This document shows, piece by piece, positions 27,320 to 37,422 of a stretch of 64,000 nucleotides of DNA. How positions within the stretch are numbered: position 1 is the stretch's first letter; every line of letters begins with the position of its first letter. This DNA comes from CAVQJU01 sp963729215. GTDB lineage: Bacteria > Acidobacteriota > Vicinamibacteria > Vicinamibacterales > CAVVIG01. Location of the stretch: the NCBI GenBank assembly GCA_963729215.1, contig CAVSND010000016.1, positions 248,001 through 312,000 of the forward strand, in the 5' to 3' direction. The notes under the pieces were generated by a model, which was not told where the DNA came from, searched no databases, and worked only from the letters and a program-made list of their open reading frames with translations. Both the position numbers and the translations under genes were made by a program.

Positions 27320-28981
27320 GTGCCCAGATCCTCGAGCTCCGCGCTGACGACCGCCGCCCTGATCGCCGTCCTGCTGGCTGCGCCCGGCCTGCGGTCCCAG
27401 AACGCCCCGCCGGCGAAGCCGGCCGCGAAAGAGTTGAATCCCCACATCTCCTTCGGCGCGCACTTTCAGACGTCCGAGCGCTGCATCGCCTGCCACAACG
27501 GCCTGACCACGCCCACCGGCGAAGACGTCTCGATCGGCTACAACTGGCGCACGAGCATGATGGCGAACAGCGCGCGCGATCCCTACTGGCACGCGGGCGT
27601 CCGGCGGGAAATCATCGATCACCCGACCGCCAAGGCTGCGATCGAGGACGAGTGCTCGATCTGCCACATGCCCGCGGCACGTTTCGAAGCGAAGCTCGCG
27701 GGGCACGAAGGAGAAGTGTTCTCGCACCTGCCGTTCGTCATGAAGAAACCCGGGGATCGCCTGGCCGCCGACGGGGTCACCTGTTCGGTCTGCCATCAGA
27801 TCGCGCCCGACAACCTCGGCAAGCGTGAGAGCTTCGTCGGCGGCTTCAAGATCGACACCACGCTCCCGCCCGGCGAGCGCCCGGTCTTCGGTCCGTTCAA
27901 GATCGAAAACGGCCAGACGATGATGATGAAGTCGTCGGCGACCTTCAAGCCGACCGAGGCCGCGCACATCCGCGACTCGGAGCTGTGCGCAACCTGTCAC
28001 ACGCTCTTCACGCAGGCGCTCGACCCGCAAGGCCGGCCGATTGGTGAGCTACCGGAACAGGTGCCGTATCAGGAGTGGCTACACAGCGACTACAAGACAA
28101 CGCGCAGCTGCCAATCGTGCCACATGCCGACCGTCGCGGACGACGTGCCGATTGCGTCAGTGCTCGGCGAGCCCCGGACCGGAATGGCCCGCCATACCTT
28201 CGTCGGCGGCAATTTCTTCATGCAGCGCCTGCTGAACCGGTTCCGGAACGATCTCAGCGTTGCGGCCCAGCCGCAGGAGCTCGAGGCCGCCGCGAACCGG
28301 ACCGTCGCCCACCTGCAGACCGAGGCGGCGCGCGTCACCATCAGCAGCATCGAGCAGCGGTCCGGCCGTCTTGAGACGAACCTGTCCATTGAGAATCTCG
28401 GCGGCCACAAACTGCCGACCGCGTACCCCTCGCGCCGCGCCTGGCTCCACGTCACCGTCCGCGACGCCGCCGGCCGCGTTGTCTTCGAATCGGGCGCGTT
28501 CGAGCCGACGGGCGCGATCCGCGGCAACGACAACGACGCTGACGCCGGAAAGTTCGAACCGCACTACACGGAGATCACCAGCCCCGAACAGGTGCAGATC
28601 TACGAGTCGGTGATGGCGGGACCCACCGGGACGCTGACGACCGGCCTCCTGACCGCCGTGCGCTACGTGAAGGACAATCGACTCCTGCCGCACGGCTTCG
28701 ACAAGGGAACGGCCGAGAAGGACATCGCCGTCCACGGAGAGGCCGAGCGGGATGCCGACTTCACCGGCGGCGGCGATCGCATCCGCTACTCGGTGGCCGT
28801 CGGCGATGCGCAGGGACCGTTCCAGGTGGACGCGGAGCTCTGGTATCAGCCCATCGCCCACCGATGGGCGGCGAACCTGAGGCCGTACGACGCCTTCGAG
28901 CCTAAGCGCTTCACCGGCTATTACGAGTCGATGGCTCCGGGATCGGCGGTCGTACTCGCGCGCGCGACCGCGCGGCACTAG
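27320..28981 (+). CDS. Pentaheme c-type cytochrome, exported
   Basis: From a GTG 5 nt after the preceding stop, the 553 residues begin with a signal peptide (ALIAVLLAAPGLRSQ). Five haem-binding CXXCH motifs follow (CIACH, CSICH, CSVCH, CATCH and CQSCH), all in the first 280 residues. The C-terminal half is beta-rich without haem motifs and may serve binding or anchoring. It resembles periplasmic multiheme cytochromes of the c554 type. Tight linkage to the cytochrome-barrel gene suggests they exchange electrons. It converges with the MFS gene and overlaps its end by 4 bp. Confidence 0.85.
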   Translation: MPRSSSSALTTAALIAVLLAAPGLRSQNAPPAKPAAKELNPHISFGAHFQTSERCIACHNGLTTPTGEDVSIGYNWRTSMMANSARDPYWHAGVRREIIDHPTAKAAIEDECSICHMPAARFEAKLAGHEGEVFSHLPFVMKKPGDRLAADGVTCSVCHQIAPDNLGKRESFVGGFKIDTTLPPGERPVFGPFKIENGQTMMMKSSATFKPTEAAHIRDSELCATCHTLFTQALDPQGRPIGELPEQVPYQEWLHSDYKTTRSCQSCHMPTVADDVPIASVLGEPRTGMARHTFVGGNFFMQRLLNRFRNDLSVAAQPQELEAAANRTVAHLQTEAARVTISSIEQRSGRLETNLSIENLGGHKLPTAYPSRRAWLHVTVRDAAGRVVFESGAFEPTGAIRGNDNDADAGKFEPHYTEITSPEQVQIYESVMAGPTGTLTTGLLTAVRYVKDNRLLPHGFDKGTAEKDIAVHGEAERDADFTGGGDRIRYSVAVGDAQGPFQVDAELWYQPIAHRWAANLRPYDAFEPKRFTGYYESMAPGSAVVLARATARH

Positions 28982-30324
28982 ACCAGAGTCTGTGCCCGGG
29001 TCCTCGGGCCGAAGACGGTAATCAGAAACGCGACGGTCGCCCAGCAGATCGCGATGTAGATGAAGACCGTGATGTATCCGTACCCCTGAAATAGATACGC
29101 GACGATGAAGGCGCCGAGGAAGGCGTTGGCGAGGCGGCCGATGCCATACGACAGTCCGGCGCCTGTATTCCGCACCTGCGTCGGAAAGCACTCCGGCGTA
29201 TACGCGTAGAGTAACGCCGCGAACACCTGCTGCGACATCGCGACCAGAAACCCGAAGATGACAATGGTCGTGGTCCTGAAGCTCAGACCGTAGCTCAACC
29301 CGCAGCACGCAATCACGAGCGCGACAATCGCGATCAGGTGCTTGCGCTCCCAGCGATCGGACAGCAGCGACGCGATCCAGGCGCCCGGCACGGCGCCGAT
29401 GGAAATCGCCGACGACCGCTCGAGCGACTGGACGACCGTGAAGCCGTGTTCGACAAGCAGCGTCGGCGCCCACGACAGGAAACCGTAGATGCCCATGGTC
29501 TGGAAAATCCAGACGCTGACAAGCAGGGCCAGGCGCCCCAGCGAGCCGGACGCGACGATCTCGCGGAACCCGGCGGGACGCGCCTCTGAGGGCCGCGCCG
29601 GGGCCGCCGGCGGCAGTTCGCCGACTTCGCGGCGAACGCGTGCCTCGATGCGCGCCAGCGCCTCGTCCGCGTCCTTCGTTCGGCCTCGATGCTCGAACCA
29701 GCGCGGGGATTCCTCGAGGCGGCCCGCCAGGAAAGGAAAGATGATCGCGAGCGATCCCCAGACGAACACCGCGCGCCAGCCCCAGGACGCGATCGGAATG
29801 ATGAAGCGGGCGACATACGCCGTGGCGGGAATGCCGCACAGGCCAATCGTCAGGATCCTCGCCTGGTACTTCCCGCGCACGCGCGCGGGGAACATCTCGC
29901 TGATGTAGGTCATCGCGATCACCGTCATCGCCGACAGGCCCACGCCCGTCAGGAGCCGCAAGGCGAAGAGCGACGGCGTATCCCACGCGAATGCGTTGAG
30001 CAGCGAGAATCCCGAATACCACACCGTGGTCAGCACGAGCGCGCGTTTCCTGCCCACCCGATCGGAAAACACGCCGCCCGTCGTCGCGCCGATGAACATG
30101 CCGACGAACGAGGCCGAGGTAATGAAGCTGGTCGTGTCAATCGACAGGTGCCAGGCCTGACGCACGCCCGGTGCGGCAAAAGCAAAGCTGTTCAGGTCGC
30201 CAAGCTCGAAGAAGAAGATGAAGGCGAGCAACTTGACGATGTCGCCGTGGAAACCGGAGACAGGCAGCCGATCGAGCCGCGCCGCCGCCGAGGAGCCTTC
30301 CGCGGCGGCGGATCCGAAGCTCAC
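28978..30324 (-). CDS. MFS transporter, probable organic acid carrier
   Basis: The 448-residue protein has 12 hydrophobic spans and MFS signatures: GGVFSDRVGRKRALVLTT between helices 2 and 3, and EESPRWFEHRGR after helix 6 as in the sugar/organic-acid porter branches. The GTG start overlaps the TcuB stop (GTGA), so it is part of the same operon. In known tcu operons an MFS permease (TcuC) imports tricarballylate or citrate. The role here is inferred from that context. Confidence 0.8.
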   Translation of the reverse strand: MSFGSAAAEGSSAAARLDRLPVSGFHGDIVKLLAFIFFFELGDLNSFAFAAPGVRQAWHLSIDTTSFITSASFVGMFIGATTGGVFSDRVGRKRALVLTTVWYSGFSLLNAFAWDTPSLFALRLLTGVGLSAMTVIAMTYISEMFPARVRGKYQARILTIGLCGIPATAYVARFIIPIASWGWRAVFVWGSLAIIFPFLAGRLEESPRWFEHRGRTKDADEALARIEARVRREVGELPPAAPARPSEARPAGFREIVASGSLGRLALLVSVWIFQTMGIYGFLSWAPTLLVEHGFTVVQSLERSSAISIGAVPGAWIASLLSDRWERKHLIAIVALVIACCGLSYGLSFRTTTIVIFGFLVAMSQQVFAALLYAYTPECFPTQVRNTGAGLSYGIGRLANAFLGAFIVAYLFQGYGYITVFIYIAICWATVAFLITVFGPRTRAQTLV

Positions 30325-31415
30325 TGGCGCGCCTCCGACCCGTACTTCAGCAGAGCCGCGGTTCGATACAGTCCGTGCACGAACTTTCCGTACGGCATCG
30401 TGACAAACAGGCCCAGGACGAAACCCAGATGGACGATGAGCAGCAGCGCCATGGCGGATTGGTCGCGGAAGGCAAGGAGGAGCAAGCCGGTGGCGCTGGT
30501 CATGAGGAGCATGAAGATGAAGGACTCGTCGAGCCCGGCCTGGGACGGGTCGGAAAGCGCCGGATCACGGCGGCGCCGAAGCGCAAACAACCCCAGAGGG
30601 CCGGCCAGCAGTCCAACTCCTCCGAGCGTACCGAGCACGACCGGGAGACTACCGTAGCCGTACGGCGCGCGCCACCCGAAAACGACGTGATAGAGCGCGG
30701 CGACGCTCGTCGACGCGAAACACAGCCCAAACCCGTACATCGTCAGGTGGTGGAACCAGCGGCGCCACGGAGATCGCTGTTCCTCCGAGCTGGTGCAGTC
30801 CGGCCCGCTGCCGTGGAGATGGCGAAGGGTGAGGGCATCACGCAGCCCCTGCCAGTCACGAGTAGGACGGTCGACCGTCCAACTCGAGCCGGACGCCCGG
30901 AATGATTTCGAGGCTCGCCGACAGCCGATGGCGACGGCGACCGTCGCAAAGCCGCCCGCAAGGCCAAAGAGCGCGACCATGACACCATGCGGGACGACCT
31001 GGTAGAAGTCGCCGGCCGGCTGAGCGGGCCAGACGTCAACGCCGGCGACTACTGTTAACGCGAACAGCACGGCGCTCAACCCGAGGGCCGTCAGCGCGGC
31101 ACTTTTGACGGCCTGATGCCGGAATGCGGCGGCCATTCCCCGCGGCCAGCAGTATTCCTCGTAGGATTCGAGCCGGATTTCGGCGAGCGTCCGCGGCACA
31201 TTGATCCCGAACTCGTGCGGCGGAGCGAACTGGCACGCGTAAAGGCATTCGCCGCAGTTGTGACAGAGATTCGCGAGGTAGGCGAGGTCGTCCTTCGCGA
31301 AGATCAGCCGCTTCTCCATCGCCGGAAAGACGGGGCAGTACCCTTCGCAATACCGGCAGGCGTTGCACACCGCCATGACGTGCTGGCCGCGGCGAATCGT
31401 ATCAGGCGACAGCAT
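30321..31415 (-). CDS. tcuB: TcuB/CitB-type iron-sulfur membrane protein
   Basis: The N-terminal third carries two 4Fe-4S motifs (CNACRYCEGYCPVFP and CHNCGECLYACQFAPPHEFGIN). Several membrane helices follow, and the order matches TcuB, which reoxidises the flavin of the tricarballylate dehydrogenase TcuA. The ATG at 31415 gives 364 residues; an in-frame start at 31460 would overlap TcuA by 59 bp. The partner gene tcuA is immediately upstream and the MFS gene immediately downstream. Confidence 0.82.
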   Translation of the reverse strand: MLSPDTIRRGQHVMAVCNACRYCEGYCPVFPAMEKRLIFAKDDLAYLANLCHNCGECLYACQFAPPHEFGINVPRTLAEIRLESYEEYCWPRGMAAAFRHQAVKSAALTALGLSAVLFALTVVAGVDVWPAQPAGDFYQVVPHGVMVALFGLAGGFATVAVAIGCRRASKSFRASGSSWTVDRPTRDWQGLRDALTLRHLHGSGPDCTSSEEQRSPWRRWFHHLTMYGFGLCFASTSVAALYHVVFGWRAPYGYGSLPVVLGTLGGVGLLAGPLGLFALRRRRDPALSDPSQAGLDESFIFMLLMTSATGLLLLAFRDQSAMALLLIVHLGFVLGLFVTMPYGKFVHGLYRTAALLKYGSEARQ

Positions 31416-32790
31416 GTCGGCCAGCCTGCTCGCCGGCAATCCGGCCAAACACCGTTCCAATGGTCATGCCGACGCCGGCCACGTAGCCCTGGCCGAGGAT
31501 GTTCCCCGCCATGATCTCGCCCGCCGCGAAGATGTTGGCGGCCGGTTCGCCATTTGTCATGACGACGCGCGCGCGTGCATCGACTTTGAGTCCGAGGTAC
31601 GTGAACGTGATGCCGGGCCTCAGCGGGTAGCCCCAGAACGGCGGCGTATCGAGCGGCCGGGCCCAGTGCGTCTTGTTCGGCGTGAGGCCGTCCGTCCGGC
31701 AGTCGTCGAGAGACGAGTGATCAAATGACCCGGGCAGGACGGCACGGTTGAATTGATCCACCGTCCGGGCCAGCGCGTCGGGCGCGAGATCGAGCATGCG
31801 CGCCAGCTCGGGAATCGACTGCGCCGCCTTCGGCGGAAACATGGACGGCATGAAGTGACCGATCGCTTTGGCGTCGACGATCGAATACGCGATCTGGCCG
31901 GGCTGCTGCGCGACCAGTCTTCCCCATATCGCATAGCGCTTCGGCCAGAAGTCTTCACCCTCGTCGTGAAATCGGTCCCCATGGGCGTTCACCACGATGC
32001 CGAGCGACACCGAGTCGAGCCGCGTGACGATGCCGCCATCGAATTTCGGGGCACGGGCATCGACGGCGACGCAGTGGAACTGCGTCGGATCGCCCACGGG
32101 CCGGGCCCCCGCATCGAGCATCAGCCGCAGGACGACGCCGGTGTTATACGGTGTGCCGCGGATGATGAAATTGTCGGCAGCGGGTCCCCATATTTCCCTG
32201 AGCCAGTCGAGATTCGATTCGAATCCGCCCGCCGCGAGCACAACGGACCGGGCGGCAATCGCCTCGACGCTGCCGTTCGCGGCCACCGACGCGGATCGAA
32301 AACGCCCGTCCGCGAGATCGAGACCGACGACCTTGGCGTCGTACAGAATGCGGATCCCCAGACGCTCGGCCGCGGCGTAGTAGCTGTTCATGAGCGCCTT
32401 GCCGCCGCCGAGAAAGTGGACGTTGGTCCGCCCGAGGTGAAGCGTGCCGCGCAGGGGCGGCTGCAGCCTGATGCCGAAGCGCCGCATCCAGGCAGGACAC
32501 TCGGCGGATCCGCGCACGACCAGCCGTGCCAGCTCTTCGTCGGTGCGTCCTCCGGTGACGCGCACGAGGTCGGAAACGTATTCGTCCTCCGTGTAGGCGT
32601 CGGTCAGGAGGTCCGTGGGCGCATCGTGCATCGACCGGAGATTGCGCGTGTGACGGCTGTTGCCGCCTCGAAAAGCCCGCGGAGCGCCCTCCACGACGAC
32701 GACGGAGGCGCCGTGCGCCCGGGCGCTGAGCGCCGCGCAAAGGCCGGCGTTGCCGCCGCCGAGCACCGCGACGTCAAACGTCTCAGTCAA
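31402..32790 (-). CDS. tcuA: FAD-dependent tricarballylate dehydrogenase-like TcuA
   Basis: The protein belongs to the fumarate-reductase/succinate-dehydrogenase flavoprotein family: FDVAVLGGGNAGLCAALSA (FAD fold), NSRHTRN, GGKALMNSYYAAAERLG, VVLAAGGFESN and the C-terminal NIFAAGEIMAGNILGQGYVA. Gene order with tcuB and an MFS carrier supports TcuA, which oxidises tricarballylate to cis-aconitate, though a related C4-C6 acid is possible. The TTG at 32790 is the best start (462 residues) and overlaps the upstream gene by 8 bp. Confidence 0.82.
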   Translation of the reverse strand: MTETFDVAVLGGGNAGLCAALSARAHGASVVVVEGAPRAFRGGNSRHTRNLRSMHDAPTDLLTDAYTEDEYVSDLVRVTGGRTDEELARLVVRGSAECPAWMRRFGIRLQPPLRGTLHLGRTNVHFLGGGKALMNSYYAAAERLGIRILYDAKVVGLDLADGRFRSASVAANGSVEAIAARSVVLAAGGFESNLDWLREIWGPAADNFIIRGTPYNTGVVLRLMLDAGARPVGDPTQFHCVAVDARAPKFDGGIVTRLDSVSLGIVVNAHGDRFHDEGEDFWPKRYAIWGRLVAQQPGQIAYSIVDAKAIGHFMPSMFPPKAAQSIPELARMLDLAPDALARTVDQFNRAVLPGSFDHSSLDDCRTDGLTPNKTHWARPLDTPPFWGYPLRPGITFTYLGLKVDARARVVMTNGEPAANIFAAGEIMAGNILGQGYVAGVGMTIGTVFGRIAGEQAGRHAVA

Positions 32791-34066
32791 GCCAGTCTCT
32801 GAACCGATAATACGCGCCGACCAGCGGCAGGAACCACGGCCTGCCGCCCGATAGTCGCGAAAACGGGACAGGCGGAAATGGCGTGTCGAGCAACGGATGA
32901 TCGAACGTCTCGCCGGCAATTCGGCGGCCCATGAGGCCGCCAAGGTAGGTCGCCATCGCGATGCCGTGGCCACAGTAGCCGCCCGCGTAGAAGGCCCCAT
33001 CAAGGAGACCCGCGCGCGGCATCTGGTCGCGAGTGAACGCGACGTTCCCGCCCCACGAGTAATCGATTGGCCTGCCGGTCAGCTCGGGAAAGATCGTCTC
33101 CATCCCACGGCGGAGAATCTCCGCCGCCCGGCGGGCACTGTCGGGCGTCGGCTGCGAGAACTCCGCGCGGCCGCCGAACAGCAACCGGCGATCGCCGGTC
33201 AGCCTGAAGTAGTAGAGGAAATGCTTCGAGTCGAACACCATGCGCCGCCTGGGAATCAGCCGTTCCCACGTTCCGGACGGCAGCGGCTCGGTCGCGATGA
33301 TGTAGCTGCCGATCGGGATGAGACGACGGCGCAGCGCCGGCGTCGCCGGGCCCGTGTAACCGTTGGTGGCGATGAACAGGTCCTTCGCACGAACGTCGGC
33401 GCCCGTGGTCCGGAGCTTCCAGCCGCCAGCGGTGCGCGACGCCTCGAGGACGCCAACGCCTTCCTGGACGCAGGCACCGGCCTGCACCGCCGCGCGCGCC
33501 AGACCATGAACATACTTCGCGGGGTTGAGCGCGCCGCTCCGCTCGTCCACGAGCAATCCGTGATAGCGGCGCGTGCCGAGCTCGCTCTCCTGGTCGACAC
33601 GCGGGACGAGCGCGACACGATGATTGAAGACACGCTCGAGCAACGCCTGCTCGTCTCGAAATGCGTCGAAATGCGCAGGCTTGTACGCCGCCTGGATGTG
33701 CCCCGTCTGCTCGTACTCACAGTCGATGCGCTCATCGCGAATGAGCGCTTCGAGAGACGCCAGCGAGGCCAGGGAGACGTCGAACAACTCACGCGCGCGC
33801 GATTCGCCGAATCGTTCGACGAGCGCGGCAGGCTCGAGCTTGAGTCCCGTCAGTACCTGCCCGCCATTGCGCGAGCTGGCACCCCAGCCGACGCGTTCAC
33901 GCTCGAGCACGACGACGGATGCACCGGAATGGGCGAGCTGGCGTGCGGCCGCCAGGCCCGTGTAGCCGGCGCCAATCACGGCCACGTCGAAGGAGGTTCG
34001 CGGTTCCGGCGTGCGGAGTCCGTGGGCGCACGTCGGGTAATTTTCTGTCCGAGCACCGTGTCCCAC
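32783..34066 (-). CDS. FAD-dependent amine oxidoreductase, gamma-glutamylputrescine-oxidase-like
   Basis: The DAO-family signatures are FDVAVIGAGYTGLAAARQLA, GWGASSRNGGQVLTGLKLEP (flavin-contact SRNGGQ), GFATNGYTG-like IATNGYTGPATP and the C-terminal GYCGHGIAMATYLGGLMG. These resemble PuuB, which oxidises gamma-glutamylputrescine. The 427-residue frame begins with a poor N-terminus. A TTG at 34086 in another frame reads NSYPYWWDTVLGQ, a typical start of this family, so one base may be missing near 34046. It leads the tcuAB-MFS operon. Confidence 0.78.
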   Translation of the reverse strand: MGHGARTENYPTCAHGLRTPEPRTSFDVAVIGAGYTGLAAARQLAHSGASVVVLERERVGWGASSRNGGQVLTGLKLEPAALVERFGESRARELFDVSLASLASLEALIRDERIDCEYEQTGHIQAAYKPAHFDAFRDEQALLERVFNHRVALVPRVDQESELGTRRYHGLLVDERSGALNPAKYVHGLARAAVQAGACVQEGVGVLEASRTAGGWKLRTTGADVRAKDLFIATNGYTGPATPALRRRLIPIGSYIIATEPLPSGTWERLIPRRRMVFDSKHFLYYFRLTGDRRLLFGGRAEFSQPTPDSARRAAEILRRGMETIFPELTGRPIDYSWGGNVAFTRDQMPRAGLLDGAFYAGGYCGHGIAMATYLGGLMGRRIAGETFDHPLLDTPFPPVPFSRLSGGRPWFLPLVGAYYRFRDWLD

Positions 34067-34233
34067 CAGTAGGGGTAGCTATTCAACGACGGTATTGTTC
34101 CATGCGGGTTGGACCGATACCCAAACTCGTAAGGACCAGTTGTGCCGAGTTGTATCCAAAATGTTGGAGTTTTCGTCTCAGCAAAGTGGGGCGTACCGGC
34201 AAGACTGAGAAATCCGAATGATTAGTGCGGCTC

Positions 34234-34239
34234 ATTATA
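34234..34239 (-). promoter_or_regulatory. -10-like TATAAT upstream of the amine oxidase/tcu operon
   Basis: Read on the minus strand the region gives GTTCTATAATGAG. The identical 13-mer precedes the DUF1326-like gene at 55813-55825. It would leave a leader of about 150 nt. On the plus strand the same site reads TATAGA and could also serve the TonB receptor gene. Confidence 0.35.
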
Positions 34240-34297
34240 GAACTCCAGTACCGACTCAGGGTACCGATTCGGGACTTCGTCCATGGGAGGAATGTGT

Positions 34298-37200
34298 ATG
34301 CGTTTCCTGAGATCGTGGCTGCTCTGCGCGGTCGCGCTCTTGGTCGTTGCGGCGGCCGCGACGGCTCAAACGACCACCGGCACCATCACCGGCCACGTGG
34401 CCGACGCCCAGGGGCTCGCGCTCCCCGGGGTCACCGTGAACGCCAGTTCGCAAAGCTTGCAGGGCGTACGTGCAACTGTGACATCCGAGAACGGCGACTA
34501 CGTGCTGACCGGACTGCCGTCGGGAACGTACACGCTTTCCTTCGATCTGAGCGGGTTCGAGAACGTCAAGAAAACGGTCGCGCTCGCGCCGACCCAGATG
34601 CTTCCGCTCGACGTGCAACTCGGGGTTGCGGCGTTCAGCGAAGCGGTCACCGTCACCGGCAAGAGCGCGGATGTGCTCACGCAGACCGCGCAGGTCGCGA
34701 CCAATTTTTCGCAGGACCTGATCCAGAACCTGCCAACCAACCGGGATATCAACGCGACGTTGCTGCAGGCGCCCGGCGTGCATCCGACCGGTCCGAGCGG
34801 CGCCTACACCATCTCGGGTTCGACGTCATTTGAGTCGCTGTTCATGGTCAACGGCGTCGCCCTCGCGGACAACATCCGTGGAACACCGTACGATCTCTAT
34901 GTCGAAGACGCGATACAAGAGACGACGGTGGCAATCGCAGGTGTATCGGCCGAGTACGGCCGCTTTGGCGGCGGCATGATCAATGTGATCACGAAGTCGG
35001 GCGGCAATCAGTTCGCGGGGTCATTCCGCGAGACGCTGAACGACGACAACTGGCGCACGCTCACGCCGTTTGAAACCGCCCAGATGGCGGCGAATCCGCT
35101 CCAGGCTGATCCGCGGCTGGCGACGGTCGTTCCCGAGCACCAGGTACTACATCAGCGGCCCGGTGATGCAGAACAAGTTGTGGTTCTTCACGGCGGGACG
35201 CATTCAGTCGCAGCAGAGCAACCGGACACTCCTGCAGACCAACATCGTCTACCCCTATACCGACGAATCGCAGAGATACGAAGGCAAAGTCACCTACTCC
35301 GCGACGGCGAAACATCGCTTCCAGGGGGACTACCTCAAGATCATCCAGACCCAGAAGAACTACACGTTCAACCCGGCGATCTCGATGGACACCCGGAGCC
35401 TTGGCGATCGGAAGCTGCCCGAAACGCTGGCCACGTTCAACTACAACGGCGTGCTGAGCGACAATTTTTATGTGGAAGGCCGCTACGCCGGCCGCCGGTT
35501 CAGCTTCGTCGATGCGGGCGCAAAGTCGACGGACCTCATCCAGGGAACGCTGCTCATTAATCAGGCCAACAGCGGCCGCTACTGGTCGGACACCTTCTGC
35601 GGCGTCTGCGGCGACACGCTTCGCAACAACGACGACTACTACTTCAAGGGATCGTACTTTCTTTCGAAGAAAGGCAGCGGCTCGCATAATGTGACGTTTG
35701 GCTACGACACGTTCAACGACATCACGAACGCCAACAATCACCAGTCGGGCAGCGACTACCGGATCCTTGGCACCTCTGCATACGCGTTGCCCTCGGGCGA
35801 TGTCGTGCCCCAGTTCCTGGGCAACAACACCACCATCATTCAGTACAACCCGCTGCCGACGTTGAGCCAGGGCTCGAACTTCCGGACGCACTCGGTATTT
35901 GTCACCGATGCGTGGCGTGTCAACAGCCACGTGACCGCCAACCTTGGCCTCCGCTGGGACAAAAACCACGGCCTCGACCAGGCCGGCACGCTCACGGCCA
36001 ACGACAGCGGCTGGAGTCCGCGGCTTGGCATCGTGTGGGATCCGAACGGCAAGGGCGAATGGGCGGTGACCGGCAGCTTCGCGAAGTACATCGCCGCGAT
36101 CTCGAATCCGATCGCGGACAGCACCTCCGCGGCCGGTAACCCGCAAACCTATTCGTGGTTCTATCAGGGACCGAACATCAACACGGTGGCGCCCGTCACG
36201 GGCACCGCCGACGCGATCCAGCAGGTGTTCAACTGGTTCAATGCCAATGGCGGCGCCACCCGGACGCTGAGGGCCAACCCCACCATTCCAGGTTTGACGC
36301 CTCGCATCGATGGTTCGCTGGCTTCACCATACAACCTGGAGTACGCAGGGGGCGTCAGCCGCCAGTTCGGGTCAAAGGCGTCCATCCGGGCGGACGTGTC
36401 CTATCGCAATTTCGAGGACGCTTATGTGACGCGGGTCGATCAATCAACGGGAAAGGTCGTGAACAGCTTCGGTCAGTCGTTCGACCTCGCCTTCGTTCAG
36501 AACGACACCAGCGGATTGCTGACACGCCAGTACACCGGTGTCACACTGTCCGGCACCTACCGGTTCTCGCCGCGGGTTGACGCCGGCGGCAACTACACCC
36601 TGTCTCACACGTGGGGCAATTTCGAGGGTGAAAATCAGAACAGCGGCCCGACGACAAGCGCGGCTTACTCGTATCCCGAGGTACAAGCAGGCGTCATGGA
36701 ACTATCCTGTCGGCGATCTGCAAATCGATCAACGTCACCGCTCACGGCTGTGGCTCAACTACGGCGTGCCGAAGCTGGATGGGATGATGTTGAGCTTCCT
36801 CCAGACGCTCGAGAGCGGCATTCCGTATGGCGCGACGAACCTGAACGGCGCGTCCGCCAACGGCGTCAATCCGAGGCCGTTCGTGACGGTTCCAGGCTTT
36901 GCGTACGTCAACCCGCCGGACGGCGCCGGCACGACGTACTTCTTTACCGCCCGCGACGCATTCAGGACGGAAGGACAGATTCGAACCGACATGGCCGTGA
37001 ACTACACCCACCGGTTGAGCCGCTCGCACGCCGAGCTCTTCGGTCAGCTCACCGTGCTGAACATATTCAATCAGTTCCAGCTGTGCGGGTGCGGCGGCAG
37101 CGTGTTCCAGAACGGGGGCAACGTGACCCAGACGCGCATCGACATGACGGTGCGTACTGCGGTTTCGAACCCGACGCTGTACTCGACGTTCAACCCCTTT

Positions 37201-37398
37201 ACGACCACGCCGGTCAAGGGCGTGAACTGGGATTACGGCCCGAACTTCGGGAAACCCACCAGCCGCCTGGCGTATACGTCGCCGCGCGAGCTTCGGCTCT
37301 CGTTCGGAGTTCGGTTCGAGGTTCAAGGGGTTCGAGAGGTTCAAGGGGTTCGAGAGGTTCGAGGGGTTCTAGAGGTTCGCGATCCGGGCACCACTTGA
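34298..37398 (+). CDS. TonB-dependent receptor with carboxypeptidase-regulatory plug extension, two frameshifts
   Basis: GGAGG at 34286-34290 sets the ATG at 34298. A signal peptide (SWLLCAVALLVVAAAATAQ) precedes a carboxypeptidase-regulatory-like domain (GTITGHVADAQGLALPGVTV), the plug (LPTNRDINATLLQAPGVHPTG and EYGRFGGGMINVITKSGG) and a long barrel. The frame changes at about 35143 and 36680; removing one G from GGTAC at each site gives HQYYISGPV and SYPEYKQASWNYP and a continuous protein of about 1032 residues. The natural barrel end LSFGVRF is followed by extra residues encoded by the hairpin repeat. Ligand unknown; polysaccharide or peptide uptake is usual for this class. Confidence 0.82.
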
Positions 37399-37422
37399 AC
37401 CCCTTGAACCACTTGAACCTCT
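37319..37422. repeat. GGTTCAAG-unit hairpin overlapping both convergent gene ends
   Basis: The left side is about six 8-10 bp units of GGTTCAAGG/GGTTCGAGA type. The right side (37392-37422) is their reverse complement. The best pair, 37335-37360 with 37397-37422, matches at 23 of 26. The stop codons of the TonB receptor (37396-37398) and of the leftward lipoprotein gene (37369-37371) both fall inside. Confidence 0.8.

Noticed and set aside
37319..37422. Possible CRISPR array from regularly repeated short units
   Set aside because: Units are 8-10 bp without spacers and are mirrored in an opposite arm, which is a hairpin design; no cas genes are present.
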